Shown piece by piece: positions 8,159 to 14,848 of a stretch of 23,515 bases of DNA. Origin of the DNA: an uncultured Alistipes sp. (GTDB lineage: Bacteria; Bacteroidota; Bacteroidia; Bacteroidales; Rikenellaceae); NCBI GenBank assembly GCA_958449275.1, contig CAUDHE010000039.1, positions 1-23,515 of the forward strand. The letters are read 5' to 3'. The translations under genes were made by a program, and so were the position numbers. The notes under the pieces are model-generated. The model was given only the letters and a program-made list of their open reading frames with translations. It searched no databases and was not told the DNA's origin. Within the stretch, counting starts at the first letter, position 1, and every line of letters starts with the position of its first letter.

Positions 8159-8557
8159 ATGGAATTTCCACTATCACTAGGTCTGCAAAAGACAGGCTTG
8201 CCACTTATTATATCCTCCGATAATCTGTGTTTTCTTATTGACACAGGCTCAACACATAACATCTTATTCGGCTTTGTGTATGAACACTTCAAAGACAGAT
8301 TCAAGGTGCTGGAGGAAAGACGCAACATAATAGGGATTGATGGAGTACAACATGAAGCCCCGACTATTGAAGCTACATTCAATTTTGAGGGCATGAATTA
8401 CACCTCCTCTTTTGCCGTACTGGATGCCTCTGAAGCAGTCATGCAGGTACAGGAAGAGACTGGTGTGCAAATTCATGGTGTATTAGGCACTCAATTCCTT
8501 GTAGAGAACAAATGGATTGTTGATTTTGAAACTTATAATGTAAAATGCAATGATTGA
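8159..8557 (+). CDS. Retropepsin-like aspartic protease family protein
   Basis: A 132-residue single-lobe aspartic protease fold. The catalytic motif is LCFLIDTGSTHNILF (residues 23-37) with Asp28-Thr29-Gly30. The typical second half, HGVLGTQFLVENKWIVDF (106-123), supplies the hydrophobic-Gly motif and flap-side strand. Proteins of this size work as homodimers, like retroviral proteases. No signal peptide is visible, so it is probably cytoplasmic. It starts 6 bases after the LRR gene and overlaps the next gene by 8 bases, so these are co-expressed. The substrate is unknown. Confidence 0.8.
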   Translation: MEFPLSLGLQKTGLPLIISSDNLCFLIDTGSTHNILFGFVYEHFKDRFKVLEERRNIIGIDGVQHEAPTIEATFNFEGMNYTSSFAVLDASEAVMQVQEETGVQIHGVLGTQFLVENKWIVDFETYNVKCND

Positions 8558-8849
8558 AGCCATCGCAATACTTGCTATAGGGATTGCAATACTTTTATAT
8601 GCAGAAGTGCAATCCAATAAAAAAACAATTGAGGAGCAAAGTTACAAGATAAGGCATCTGATGGGAAACCTGAATGAAGATGATAAAAGGGAAAATCAAC
8701 AACTAATTGATGATTATCATTATAATAGGATTATACGACGGATGAAAACAGAAGATGAGTATGCTGAATTTACCCCTGATGATATAATCGAAGCAAAAGC
8801 CAAGGAGAAATTCAAACGCCTTTATGGATATGATTATGAGTCATTATAA
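8550..8849 (+). CDS. Small membrane-anchored hypothetical protein (99 aa)
   Basis: Residues 2-20 (IEAIAILAIGIAILLYAEV) form one N-terminal transmembrane helix. A long charged, helical cytoplasmic part follows (KKTIEEQSYKIRHLM, then DDIIEAKAKEKFKRLYG), possibly coiled coil. It overlaps the protease gene by 8 bases and the next gene by 14 or more, which points to translational coupling. No family is recognised. A membrane scaffold for its neighbours is a guess. Confidence 0.65.
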   Translation: MIEAIAILAIGIAILLYAEVQSNKKTIEEQSYKIRHLMGNLNEDDKRENQQLIDDYHYNRIIRRMKTEDEYAEFTPDDIIEAKAKEKFKRLYGYDYESL

Positions 8850-9252
8850 GTTTATGACCGAGCTATTTATCACAGTCAAAGGCATAGGGTTTACAATCTT
8901 TCAAGACAGGACAAGGAAGCATAACTTAATCAGTCCTGCTTTCTTGTCCTTTTTCAAGGAGGATTACCCTTCTAGTGAGGATGAGTATCTAGACAATCAA
9001 AGGGCTGTAGAAACTATTGTCCGCAACAGTAAAGAAGCATTCCCTGTCCTGCCTCTTCGCCTGAAGATGTACTGCTTTAAGGATGTGTTCAAGGTTGTAG
9101 GACATGGCGTTACAAGATGTAGCGACAATAAGCTAAGATGGTGCAGAACAGTCCAATTTAGCTTTGAATATAGATGTCAAACATATAAGCAATTGTTTTA
9201 TATTGATAAAAGCCTTTGTGTAACAGCCATATTAGGCGAATACTTTAAGTGA
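8836..9252 (+). CDS. Hypothetical protein (about 138 aa)
   Basis: Soluble protein with no recognised domain. In-frame ATGs at 8824, 8830, 8836 and 8854 are all possible; 8836 (MSHYKFMTELF) is chosen as a compromise that keeps the overlap with the upstream gene short. The sequence is rich in aromatic and basic residues and contains five cysteines (MYCFKD, TRCSD, WCRTV, YRCQT, SLCVT). Cys spacing does not match a known zinc finger. It belongs to the same gene run as the HNH, LRR and protease genes. Confidence 0.6.
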   Translation: MSHYKFMTELFITVKGIGFTIFQDRTRKHNLISPAFLSFFKEDYPSSEDEYLDNQRAVETIVRNSKEAFPVLPLRLKMYCFKDVFKVVGHGVTRCSDNKLRWCRTVQFSFEYRCQTYKQLFYIDKSLCVTAILGEYFK

Positions 9253-9325
9253 ATGAACTGCGATTACCTCACATGGATTTCTATTTATGCAACAAAGTAA
9301 TGTACATATAAACTTCATTAAAACC

Positions 9326-9880
9326 ATGAAAAGATTTATAATACCAGCAATTGCCCTATTGGTCTTGGGTGCTTGTAATAATCACTCCAATACCCAAAAC
9401 ACACAAGTTAGTACGTCTAATACGACTAGCCCTGTAGAACCAATAGAAGAAGCGGATGAAGAGGTTGATAAAAAAGTAGATTCCATGCCTCCTAGCTGTT
9501 TAAATGACATTCGTTTCGGGGATTGGACAGAGAAAGATTGGTGTGACAATGATTACTTCCGTGTCCTTCGCAGGTATTTTGACGCCTGCTATAACGGTGA
9601 CACAAATAGAGAGGAGTTAATGGCATACAAATCAATACTTAAAAGCAAATTTGCCATAGGACAAGTTTCTCCCCATAGGATGGGTGGTCTATGTATTACT
9701 ATTATTTTCTTAGATAACCCTAAAAAAACTTTCATAATATGGGTATATAGCTATGTAGAGGATGGCAAAGTTGTTGGTTACGATGTTCGATCCATCGACA
9801 TAGACGATGCCCTAGATGGTATGACAAAAGAAAAAATCCTTACATTCATAAAAGAATATCCAGAGCATAAGTTATGGTAA
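9326..9880 (+). CDS. Lipoprotein of unknown function
   Basis: The start at 9326 (MKRFIIPAIALLVLGAC) gives a lipoprotein signal peptide with lipobox LGAC and Cys17 as the lipidated residue. The upstream in-frame ATG at 9287 would bury the signal peptide and is rejected. A Thr/Ser/Asn-rich then acidic linker (residues 18-50) leads to a globular domain with FGDWTEKDWCDNDYFRVLRRYFDACYNG. Two cysteines in that domain (near residues 73 and 86) could form a disulfide in the periplasm. No named family is recognised. It lies 73 bases after the preceding gene and is followed by a terminator. Confidence 0.75.
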   Translation: MKRFIIPAIALLVLGACNNHSNTQNTQVSTSNTTSPVEPIEEADEEVDKKVDSMPPSCLNDIRFGDWTEKDWCDNDYFRVLRRYFDACYNGDTNREELMAYKSILKSKFAIGQVSPHRMGGLCITIIFLDNPKKTFIIWVYSYVEDGKVVGYDVRSIDIDDALDGMTKEKILTFIKEYPEHKLW

Positions 9881-9890
9881 AACAAAAGGT

Positions 9891-9937
9891 GTTGGCTACT
9901 CATCTACTGACTGGAGATATATAGCCAACCCGTTTTT
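9891..9937 (+). terminator. Terminator-like stem-loop after the lipoprotein gene
   Basis: GTTGGCTA (9891-9898) pairs with TAGCCAAC (9922-9929), an inner ATCT/AGAT adds pairs, and CCGTTTTT follows. It begins 10 bases after the stop codon. Confidence 0.7.
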
Positions 9938-9966
9938 AACTCACTTTTTTAGGATTATCAGTACAC

Positions 9967-10013
9967 AAAAGGGGGAATAACTTTTATGTCTTATAGGACT
10001 TATTCCCCCTTTT
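9967..10013. repeat. Palindromic element, inverted partner of 1027-1082
   Basis: AAAAGGGGGAATAA (9967-9980) is the exact reverse complement of TTATTCCCCCTTTT (10000-10013). The centre CTTTTATGTCTTATAGGAC is asymmetric. Its reverse complement aligns with the element at 1027-1082, which has longer G and C runs. The pair brackets about 8.9 kb in inverted orientation. Confidence 0.75.
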
Positions 10014-10490
10014 CTGGCTAGACTGTAAATTGTGTAATTTAAGTCCGTCTGCCAACTTTATAATGTAGGATAGGCTTGGCAGAACTATGCCATATTACCT
10101 ATGAGAATAGCTGGACTGAACATTTACAAGTTGCATCTATCCCTTTTCCACATCGGGCTAGTGCGAGTTGTAGAGCAAAAGATAACCTGATTTATTAGGA
10201 AAAGTGCATATTTAATCCAGCTATGCTAGACCTCTTTTTCTTTACCTTTTTAATACAACATACTAACAATTAATGCTTTAATTTTCAATGATGACAAGTT
10301 GCCTTTTAGATTATGGATAGCCGAGGTATAACCTTATGACGGCTATCAAATTACAAACAAAATTCATTAACCAGCAGGAGATGTAAACACTCTCCATTGG
10401 GTCTCCATTAGGACGAAAAACAATAACTTCGATAACAATAACTAGTTGATTAACAGTTGTGATTTTGAGTGGGAAATCATCCCCATTGAG
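10014..10490. other. Non-coding end region of element A with several hairpins
   Basis: No gene is supported here. Hairpins are CTGCCAA/TTGGCAG (10049-10055, 10076-10082), a widely spaced TAGCTGGA/TCCAGCTA pair (10108-10115, 10217-10224) and GATAGCCG/CGGCTATC (10316-10323, 10340-10347) with an inner AGGT/ACCT. Such a hairpin-rich stretch next to an attachment site could hold integrase arm sites or a transfer origin, but nothing identifies either. Confidence 0.45.
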
Positions 10491-10536
10491 CCTTGCCAAG
10501 GTTGGGGTCGCGAGTTCGAGTCTCGTTTTCCGCTCA
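10491..10536 (+). other. tRNA-Gly(GCC) 3' fragment, attachment site between elements A and B
   Basis: The sequence from the anticodon loop TTGCCAA (10493-10499) through the T arm GGTTCGAGTC-like segment (GCGAGTTCGAGTCTCG) to TTTTCCGCT matches the 3' part of a bacterial tRNA-Gly(GCC). No D arm precedes it, so it is not a complete tRNA gene. The last 14 bases TCGTTTTCCGCTCA (10523-10536) recur at 23219-23232. A tyrosine-integrase gene follows directly. Known family behaviour is integration into tRNA 3' ends, leaving such fragments at the distal junction. Confidence 0.85.
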
Positions 10537-10538
10537 CG

Positions 10539-10563
10539 AGGTCCTTTTCGAAGGACCTTTTTT
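10539..10563 (+). terminator. Element-borne tRNA terminator
   Basis: AGGTCCTT (10539-10546), loop TTCG, AAGGACCT (10551-10558) and a T run form a canonical Rho-independent terminator 3 bases after the tRNA core. It replaces the terminator displaced to 23239 by insertion of element B. Confidence 0.85.
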
Positions 10564-10674
10564 GTTGGGCAAGATTGCGCGACACGAAGCAAACGATTCT
10601 GTATATCAACGATATGCGGGATCGTTTCGTTTTTGTGCCATAGCAAGAAGCAGCAAGCAAAAGCACCTTCTCCG

Positions 10675-10725
10675 TGTACCGAATCGTGGTACATGGGTGC
10701 GAGCGGTAGAAATGTACCACACTTT
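10675..10725. repeat. GGTACA inverted repeats upstream of the integrase (putative arm sites or operator)
   Basis: TGTACC (10675-10680) faces GGTACA (10688-10693), and GTGGTACAT (10686-10694) faces ATGTACCAC (10712-10720). TGTACCACACTTT (10713-10725) occurs inverted at 23146-23158 near the other end of the element. Integrase or excisionase arm-binding sites, or an operator for the integrase, would fit. Confidence 0.55.
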
Positions 10726-10814
10726 TTCGGCAGTGCGTTGAATTACATTGGTTTGCGCCGAACGTTTCGGGCTTTTCAATCGTATGATTGTCAAACTCAA
10801 AATGTATTCGGACG

Positions 10815-12056
10815 ATGGAAAGAAAACGATTCAGCGTAACTTACTTTCTGCGTAAGGCACGCACCAACAAGGCAGGCTTAACCCCTATTCTGGCCCGCAT
10901 TACCACCGACGGTATCTCCAAAGAGATCTACATCCAGTGTTCGGTTCCCGCCGACAAATGGAATCAATCCAAAGAGCGGGCAACTGGCAAGGACAAGCTA
11001 TGTCAGCAAGTCAATTCTTATTTAGACGATTACCGCGCAAGGATTCTCGCCGTGCGGCAGAAACTAATATCCAAAGGTTACGAAGGAAACTGCATCCAAA
11101 TCAAAGAGCGGTTGCAGAATCCCTCCACTCTTTCGATTATGTTTCTTGCAGAATTGGAAAAATACTGCAACAAACGGCAGAAAGAGGTCGGTGTGCGGAT
11201 TACTCAATTGACAGCGAACAAATATCATCGGGTGCTGCGGTATCTGAAAGAATATGTCGCTGCACATTACAAGAAAGAGGATATTTTGCTCTCGGCTGTC
11301 GGTTACGAGTTTCTCGACGGCTTCAATACTTTTCTGCAAACAGCCCACAACTGCAAGCACAACGGCGCTGTGAACCTGCTCGATTGCGTCAAGAACTTCA
11401 CCCGTTACTGTCTGCGCAATGAATGGATCGAGAAAGATCCGTTTCGGAACTACAAACTCAAAGAGGAGCACAACAAAGAGAAAGACCATCTCACGCGTGA
11501 AGAGTTGGAGACACTGGTGCGAAAGAGACTGCCGAACGAACGATTGGATCGGATTCGGGATGTCTTCGCTTTTTGTTGTTTGACCGGTTTGGCATTCACG
11601 GATGCAGAACATCTGCGACAGGAGCATATCACAACGGATGACAATGGAACGACGTGGATTCATAAACCGAGGGAGAAGACGGCGGTGATGAGCCGCATTC
11701 CGTTATTGCCGTACCCGTTGGCACTACTGAGGAAATACGAGCGGGATGCAGAGCTACGGACAATTGGGAAGTTGCTGCCGATTCCGAGTAATCAGAAGAT
11801 GAATGCTTATCTGAAAGAAATCGCCGACTTGTGCAATATCCCCAAGAACCTGACCACACACGTTGCAAGACATACCTTCGCTTGTTTGGCTGTGGAATAC
11901 GGGATGTCTATTGACGTGCTGGCAAAGATTCTCGGACACTCGAACACTAACATGACGCGCCACTACGCCAAGTTCTCGGAGCAGATCATAGGACGGGAGA
12001 TGCAAAAGATGAACGAGCAGATGTTTTCGAAAAATGGATTGTCGTTGAATCGATAA
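10815..12056 (+). CDS. Tyrosine recombinase / integrase of element B
   Basis: A 413-residue recombinase of the Bacteroidales mobile-element type, full length. An N-terminal arm-binding domain (SVTYFLRKARTNKAGLTPI, residues 7-25) precedes a SAM-like core-binding domain (about 105-210) and the catalytic domain (about 225-395). Catalytic residues are Lys288 (REKTA), His349-x-x-Arg352 (THVARHTFA), His375 (LGHSN) and the nucleophile Tyr384 (RHYAKF). The first Arg position reads TGLAFTD, lacking Arg, as is common in this group. The ATG at 10815 is preferred over the TTG at 10788. Its position beside the tRNA-Gly fragment makes it the enzyme that integrates and excises element B. Upstream GGTACA repeats may control it. 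Confidence 0.92.
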   Translation: MERKRFSVTYFLRKARTNKAGLTPILARITTDGISKEIYIQCSVPADKWNQSKERATGKDKLCQQVNSYLDDYRARILAVRQKLISKGYEGNCIQIKERLQNPSTLSIMFLAELEKYCNKRQKEVGVRITQLTANKYHRVLRYLKEYVAAHYKKEDILLSAVGYEFLDGFNTFLQTAHNCKHNGAVNLLDCVKNFTRYCLRNEWIEKDPFRNYKLKEEHNKEKDHLTREELETLVRKRLPNERLDRIRDVFAFCCLTGLAFTDAEHLRQEHITTDDNGTTWIHKPREKTAVMSRIPLLPYPLALLRKYERDAELRTIGKLLPIPSNQKMNAYLKEIADLCNIPKNLTTHVARHTFACLAVEYGMSIDVLAKILGHSNTNMTRHYAKFSEQIIGREMQKMNEQMFSKNGLSLNR

Positions 12057-12459
12057 ACAGTGATTTTATTAAAAACAGAATGCGATAACGGGCAAGTTTC
12101 TAAACCTGCCCGTTGCTATTTCCGGACATGCGCTGATTGGTACGTACCGATGTCGCAACGTACCAACCAATTCACGAATATATATTTCACTTGATGTTCG
12201 AACATTTTAATCGGTATGACAATACAACAATGAATCAATAAGTCAACCGATAAAACAGGCTTCGTATTTTGTCAGCATTGATTAACAGCAAGGTGTGTAT
12301 CGAGTAACTCGATACCTTTTGAGTTACTCAAAAGCCTTGGCCCCAACGGGGCAAAATCGTCCCTCCGAAGTCGAGCGATTATGATTCGTTTTCGGCGCCA
12401 TTTTTTCGTTTTGCAGAACAAAATAAGCTGGCGCATCTGATAATTTATCTATTTTTGTA
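12057..12459. other. Intergenic region with three inverted repeats
   Basis: No gene is seen. CGGGCAAGTTT/AAACCTGCCCG (12089-12112, one mismatch) follows the integrase and may terminate it, though the tail is not T-rich. TTGGTACGT/ACGTACCAA (12137-12145, 12158-12166) shares the GTAC motif with the repeats before the integrase. GAGTAACTC/GAGTTACTC (12302-12310, 12321-12329) precedes the kinase gene. TATTTTTG (12450-12457) fits the -7 box but lies only 2 bases before the kinase ATG, implying a leaderless message if used. Confidence 0.5.
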
Positions 12460-13500
12460 ATGATGAACAATTCGGATTCATACATACCACACCGTTTGCC
12501 GCTCGTCGCGGCGGTATGCACGTTGTGCATCACCTATCCAAATATCGTGTGGATTCCGTGGAATCTGGAACGGCTGGCGGAGGGCGAAGAAGCGGGATTC
12601 TGGGTGTTTTTCGCGTTTCGGATGGCATGGTTCTACGGGCTGTTCTTTTTCCAGCTGCGCTACAATCTGCGGCGCATCGGAAACGTGTCGTTCGTCCGGC
12701 GGTTCGCTCGTAATTTCCTCTATACGCTGGCATGGTGCGCCGTGTTCGTCGGCCTCTCCTACGGATTGCCGTTGCTGGGCGTTCAGACAGGCTACGTCGG
12801 CAATATCCTGCTGTTCCAATTCTTCGTGGCCTGTCTGTTGTGCGCCTTCATCGGCTATATCTCCGTATTGTACGATAGCCGCCGCGAGCAGGAACAGGAG
12901 ATCGAACGTCTGAAAATCGAGCGTCTGCAAAGTCGCTGCGACGCACTCGTGAACCAAATCAATCCACACTTTTTCTTCAATTCGCTGAACGGCATCCTGT
13001 CGCTCGTACTCAAAGGGAATGACGACGATACGTTGTCGTATGTCGCGCAGCTGTCGGACATTTTCCGTTATATTCTGCAAAGCGACTGCAAAGGGCTGGT
13101 CTCGCTCGACGAGGAGCTGGAGTTCATTCGGGCTTTCCGGCATGTGATGGAGGTGCGGTTCAAGGGGAAACTCGCTTTTGCGATAGATGTTCCCGCGAAG
13201 AAGCGCCGCCTGCAGTTGCCGGTGCTGTCGCTGCTGCCGCTCGTGGAAAATGTCACGGTGCACAATATGATAGACAGCGACCACCGGATGAACATATCCA
13301 TCCGGCTCAACGACCGCGACGAATTGGAAATATCCAATCCGGTATATCCGAAGATAACGCCGCCTGATACGAGCGGAACCGGTTTGCGGAATCTGCGCAA
13401 CCGCTTCGAGTTGATGATGCACAAAGAGATACGAGTAGAAACCGACGGAGCGACGTTCTGCGTTACGCTCCCTCTGACAGACGAACCATGCGAGTCCTGA
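12460..13500 (+). CDS. LytS/YehU-type sensor histidine kinase
   Basis: Membrane histidine kinase of the His_kinase (PF06580) class, 346 residues. Four hydrophobic stretches (about 12-34, 47-66, 86-106, 115-137) form the membrane sensor. A short coiled linker (EQEQEIERLKIERLQ, 143-157) leads to the phosphoacceptor motif NQINPHFFFNSLN with His170. The ATPase domain has the N-box LPLVEN (259-264) and G-box SGTGLRNL (305-312). It overlaps the response regulator gene by 13 bases, so the two form one two-component system that likely controls the downstream cupin and RND genes. The signal is unknown. Coding sequence is strikingly GC-rich compared with both flanks, indicating a separate origin. Confidence 0.9.
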   Translation: MMNNSDSYIPHRLPLVAAVCTLCITYPNIVWIPWNLERLAEGEEAGFWVFFAFRMAWFYGLFFFQLRYNLRRIGNVSFVRRFARNFLYTLAWCAVFVGLSYGLPLLGVQTGYVGNILLFQFFVACLLCAFIGYISVLYDSRREQEQEIERLKIERLQSRCDALVNQINPHFFFNSLNGILSLVLKGNDDDTLSYVAQLSDIFRYILQSDCKGLVSLDEELEFIRAFRHVMEVRFKGKLAFAIDVPAKKRRLQLPVLSLLPLVENVTVHNMIDSDHRMNISIRLNDRDELEISNPVYPKITPPDTSGTGLRNLRNRFELMMHKEIRVETDGATFCVTLPLTDEPCES

Positions 13501-14246
13501 TAGTCGAAGATGAAACCGCCGCCTACGAGAATCTGGCGGATACGCTGCACGCGATAGACCCTGCAATCGAAATCGCAGGCAATACCGAAAGCGTCGGGCA
13601 GACCGAGGCGTGGCTGCGGAACAACCCGCAGCCGGATTTGATATTCATGGATATCCACCTTTCGGACGGCTCGGCTTTCGCGTTGTTCGAGCGGATGCGA
13701 GTGGAGACGCCGATCGTTTTCACAACGGCCTACGACCAATATGCCGTTGAGGCATTCCGCGTTAACAGTCTCGACTACCTGCTCAAGCCTATCAAACCCG
13801 AAGAGCTGCGGCGGGCGTTGGAGAAGTTCCGCCACTGGATGCCGATGGACGTGGTCGGTTATATGACTCGGCTTGCGGCGTTGGCTCCGAAACCCGTCTA
13901 CAAGGAGAAGATTCTGGTGCCGTATCGGGACAAGTTGCTGCCCGTTGCACTCGATACAGTCGCCTGCTTCTACACGAGCGACAAACAGACGCAGATTATT
14001 TTGAAAGACAGCACGCGATACGTCTATGCCAAGACGCTGGAACAGATTGCGGCGATGCTCGACCCGACACGGTTCATACGGGCCAACAAGCAGCATATCC
14101 TCGCGCGCGACGGCGTGCGGGAGATTATCGTGTGGTTCGACAGCCGGCTGCTGGTGAAGCTCTCGGTCGAGACGCCCGAGCCCGTCTATGTCAGCAAGAA
14201 CCGCGCACAGGAGTTCAAGGCGTGGATGACGAAAGGTAATTATTAA
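13488..14246 (+). CDS. LytTR-type response regulator
   Basis: A 252-residue regulator with an N-terminal receiver domain: acidic pocket VEDE (6-9), phosphoacceptor Asp55 in FMDIHL, Thr80 and Lys100 in YLLKPIKP. The C-terminal LytTR DNA-binding domain (about 145-245) includes KILVPYRDKLLPVALDTVACF, DSTRYVYAKTLEQI and FIRANKQHILARDGV. It is phosphorylated by the partner kinase encoded immediately upstream. LytTR proteins bind short direct repeats; no such pair was identified with confidence here, but the perfect palindrome at 14816-14843 before the RND gene is a candidate control site. Confidence 0.92.
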   Translation: MRVLIVEDETAAYENLADTLHAIDPAIEIAGNTESVGQTEAWLRNNPQPDLIFMDIHLSDGSAFALFERMRVETPIVFTTAYDQYAVEAFRVNSLDYLLKPIKPEELRRALEKFRHWMPMDVVGYMTRLAALAPKPVYKEKILVPYRDKLLPVALDTVACFYTSDKQTQIILKDSTRYVYAKTLEQIAAMLDPTRFIRANKQHILARDGVREIIVWFDSRLLVKLSVETPEPVYVSKNRAQEFKAWMTKGNY

Positions 14247-14256
14247 GAAGAATCAT

Positions 14257-14748
14257 ATGGCAACGATCATTCGCAAAGAGGAACGCGATTTTCAGCCCAA
14301 TCCGGGCAAAATCGACGGATTCAGACTGTTTACCGATATTTCGCGCGCCCGGAAGGGCATCGACCCGCAATACCTGAATTTCGATCTGCGGTGGCTCGGC
14401 CCGGGTCAATACAATGCGCCCTATCATTTCCACCGCTATGCCGAGGAGCTGTTTTTGATACTCTCAGGCTCGGCGACATTGCGCACTCCCGCCGGTCTCG
14501 AAACGGTCGCGGAGGGAGATCTCCTCTTTTTCGAGACGGGCGAAAGCGGTGCGCACCAGCTCTATAACCACACCGGCGAGCCGTGCACCTATCTCGATAT
14601 GCGCTCCTACATCGGCCACGATGTCTGCGAATATCCCGATTCGGATAAAATCATTCTCGTTCCCGGTGGCGAGACCTTCCGCCGCAGCGAGCAGCATTCC
14701 TACTTCGAGGGTGAAACCGATCCCGACGGGATTTGGGAGAAGTTGTAA
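14257..14748 (+). CDS. Cupin-domain protein
   Basis: A 163-residue single-domain cupin. Metal-binding motif 1 is YHFHRYAEELFLILSG (His-x-His...Glu, residues 55-70) and motif 2 is the region EGDLLFFETGESGAHQLYN with a His. It probably binds a small ligand or metal; no specific enzyme family is assigned. It starts 10 bases after the response regulator, in the same GC-rich block, so it is likely part of that operon. A sensor or detoxification role linked to efflux is inference. Confidence 0.85.
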   Translation: MATIIRKEERDFQPNPGKIDGFRLFTDISRARKGIDPQYLNFDLRWLGPGQYNAPYHFHRYAEELFLILSGSATLRTPAGLETVAEGDLLFFETGESGAHQLYNHTGEPCTYLDMRSYIGHDVCEYPDSDKIILVPGGETFRRSEQHSYFEGETDPDGIWEKL

Positions 14749-14815
14749 TCGTTTCGCGTTCTCGCTTCGTTTTTTCGTGTTGCTCCGAAAGACTCCTCCG
14801 AATGTCCCGACGGCG

Positions 14816-14843
14816 TTTACTTTTGCCGAAAAGCAAAAGTAAA
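14816..14843 (+). promoter_or_regulatory. Perfect 11-bp palindrome overlapping a -7 box before the RND gene
   Basis: TTTACTTTTGC (14816-14826), loop CGAAAA, GCAAAAGTAAA (14833-14843). The left arm contains TACTTTTG, a match to TAnnTTTG (14818-14825). The right arm ends 5 bases before the ATG at 14849. It may be an operator or an mRNA hairpin occluding the ribosome site. Confidence 0.6.
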
Positions 14844-14848
14844 GCGTT

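Larger units (their letters stand above)
1..10536. mobile_element. Element A: partial, decayed integrative element, right part only
   Basis: This is AT-rich accessory DNA carrying a tyrosine recombinase, phage-like recombination genes (helicase, Sak4-like ATPase, DUF3871) and cargo, ending at a tRNA-Gly 3' fragment (10491-10536) that would be its right attachment site. The left end is outside the window. Almost all genes point rightward. At least four carry lesions (recombinase, helicase, DUF3871, LRR gene), so the element looks degraded. Calling it a single element is an inference. The recombinase at 1-1022 could instead belong to a separate element ending near 1084. No relaxase, capsid, terminase or replication initiator is recognised. 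Confidence 0.5.

Noticed and set aside
10311..10839. Several frames on both strands over the tRNA fragment and integrase upstream region
   Set aside because: They cross the tRNA-Gly fragment, its terminator and repeats; no protein family is visible.
12478..13566. Long minus-strand frame opposite the histidine kinase
   Set aside because: GC-rich coding sequence commonly leaves long antisense frames; the product is low-complexity and the plus-strand kinase is unambiguous.
13068..14096. Minus-strand frame across kinase and response regulator
   Set aside because: Shadow of two well-supported plus-strand genes.
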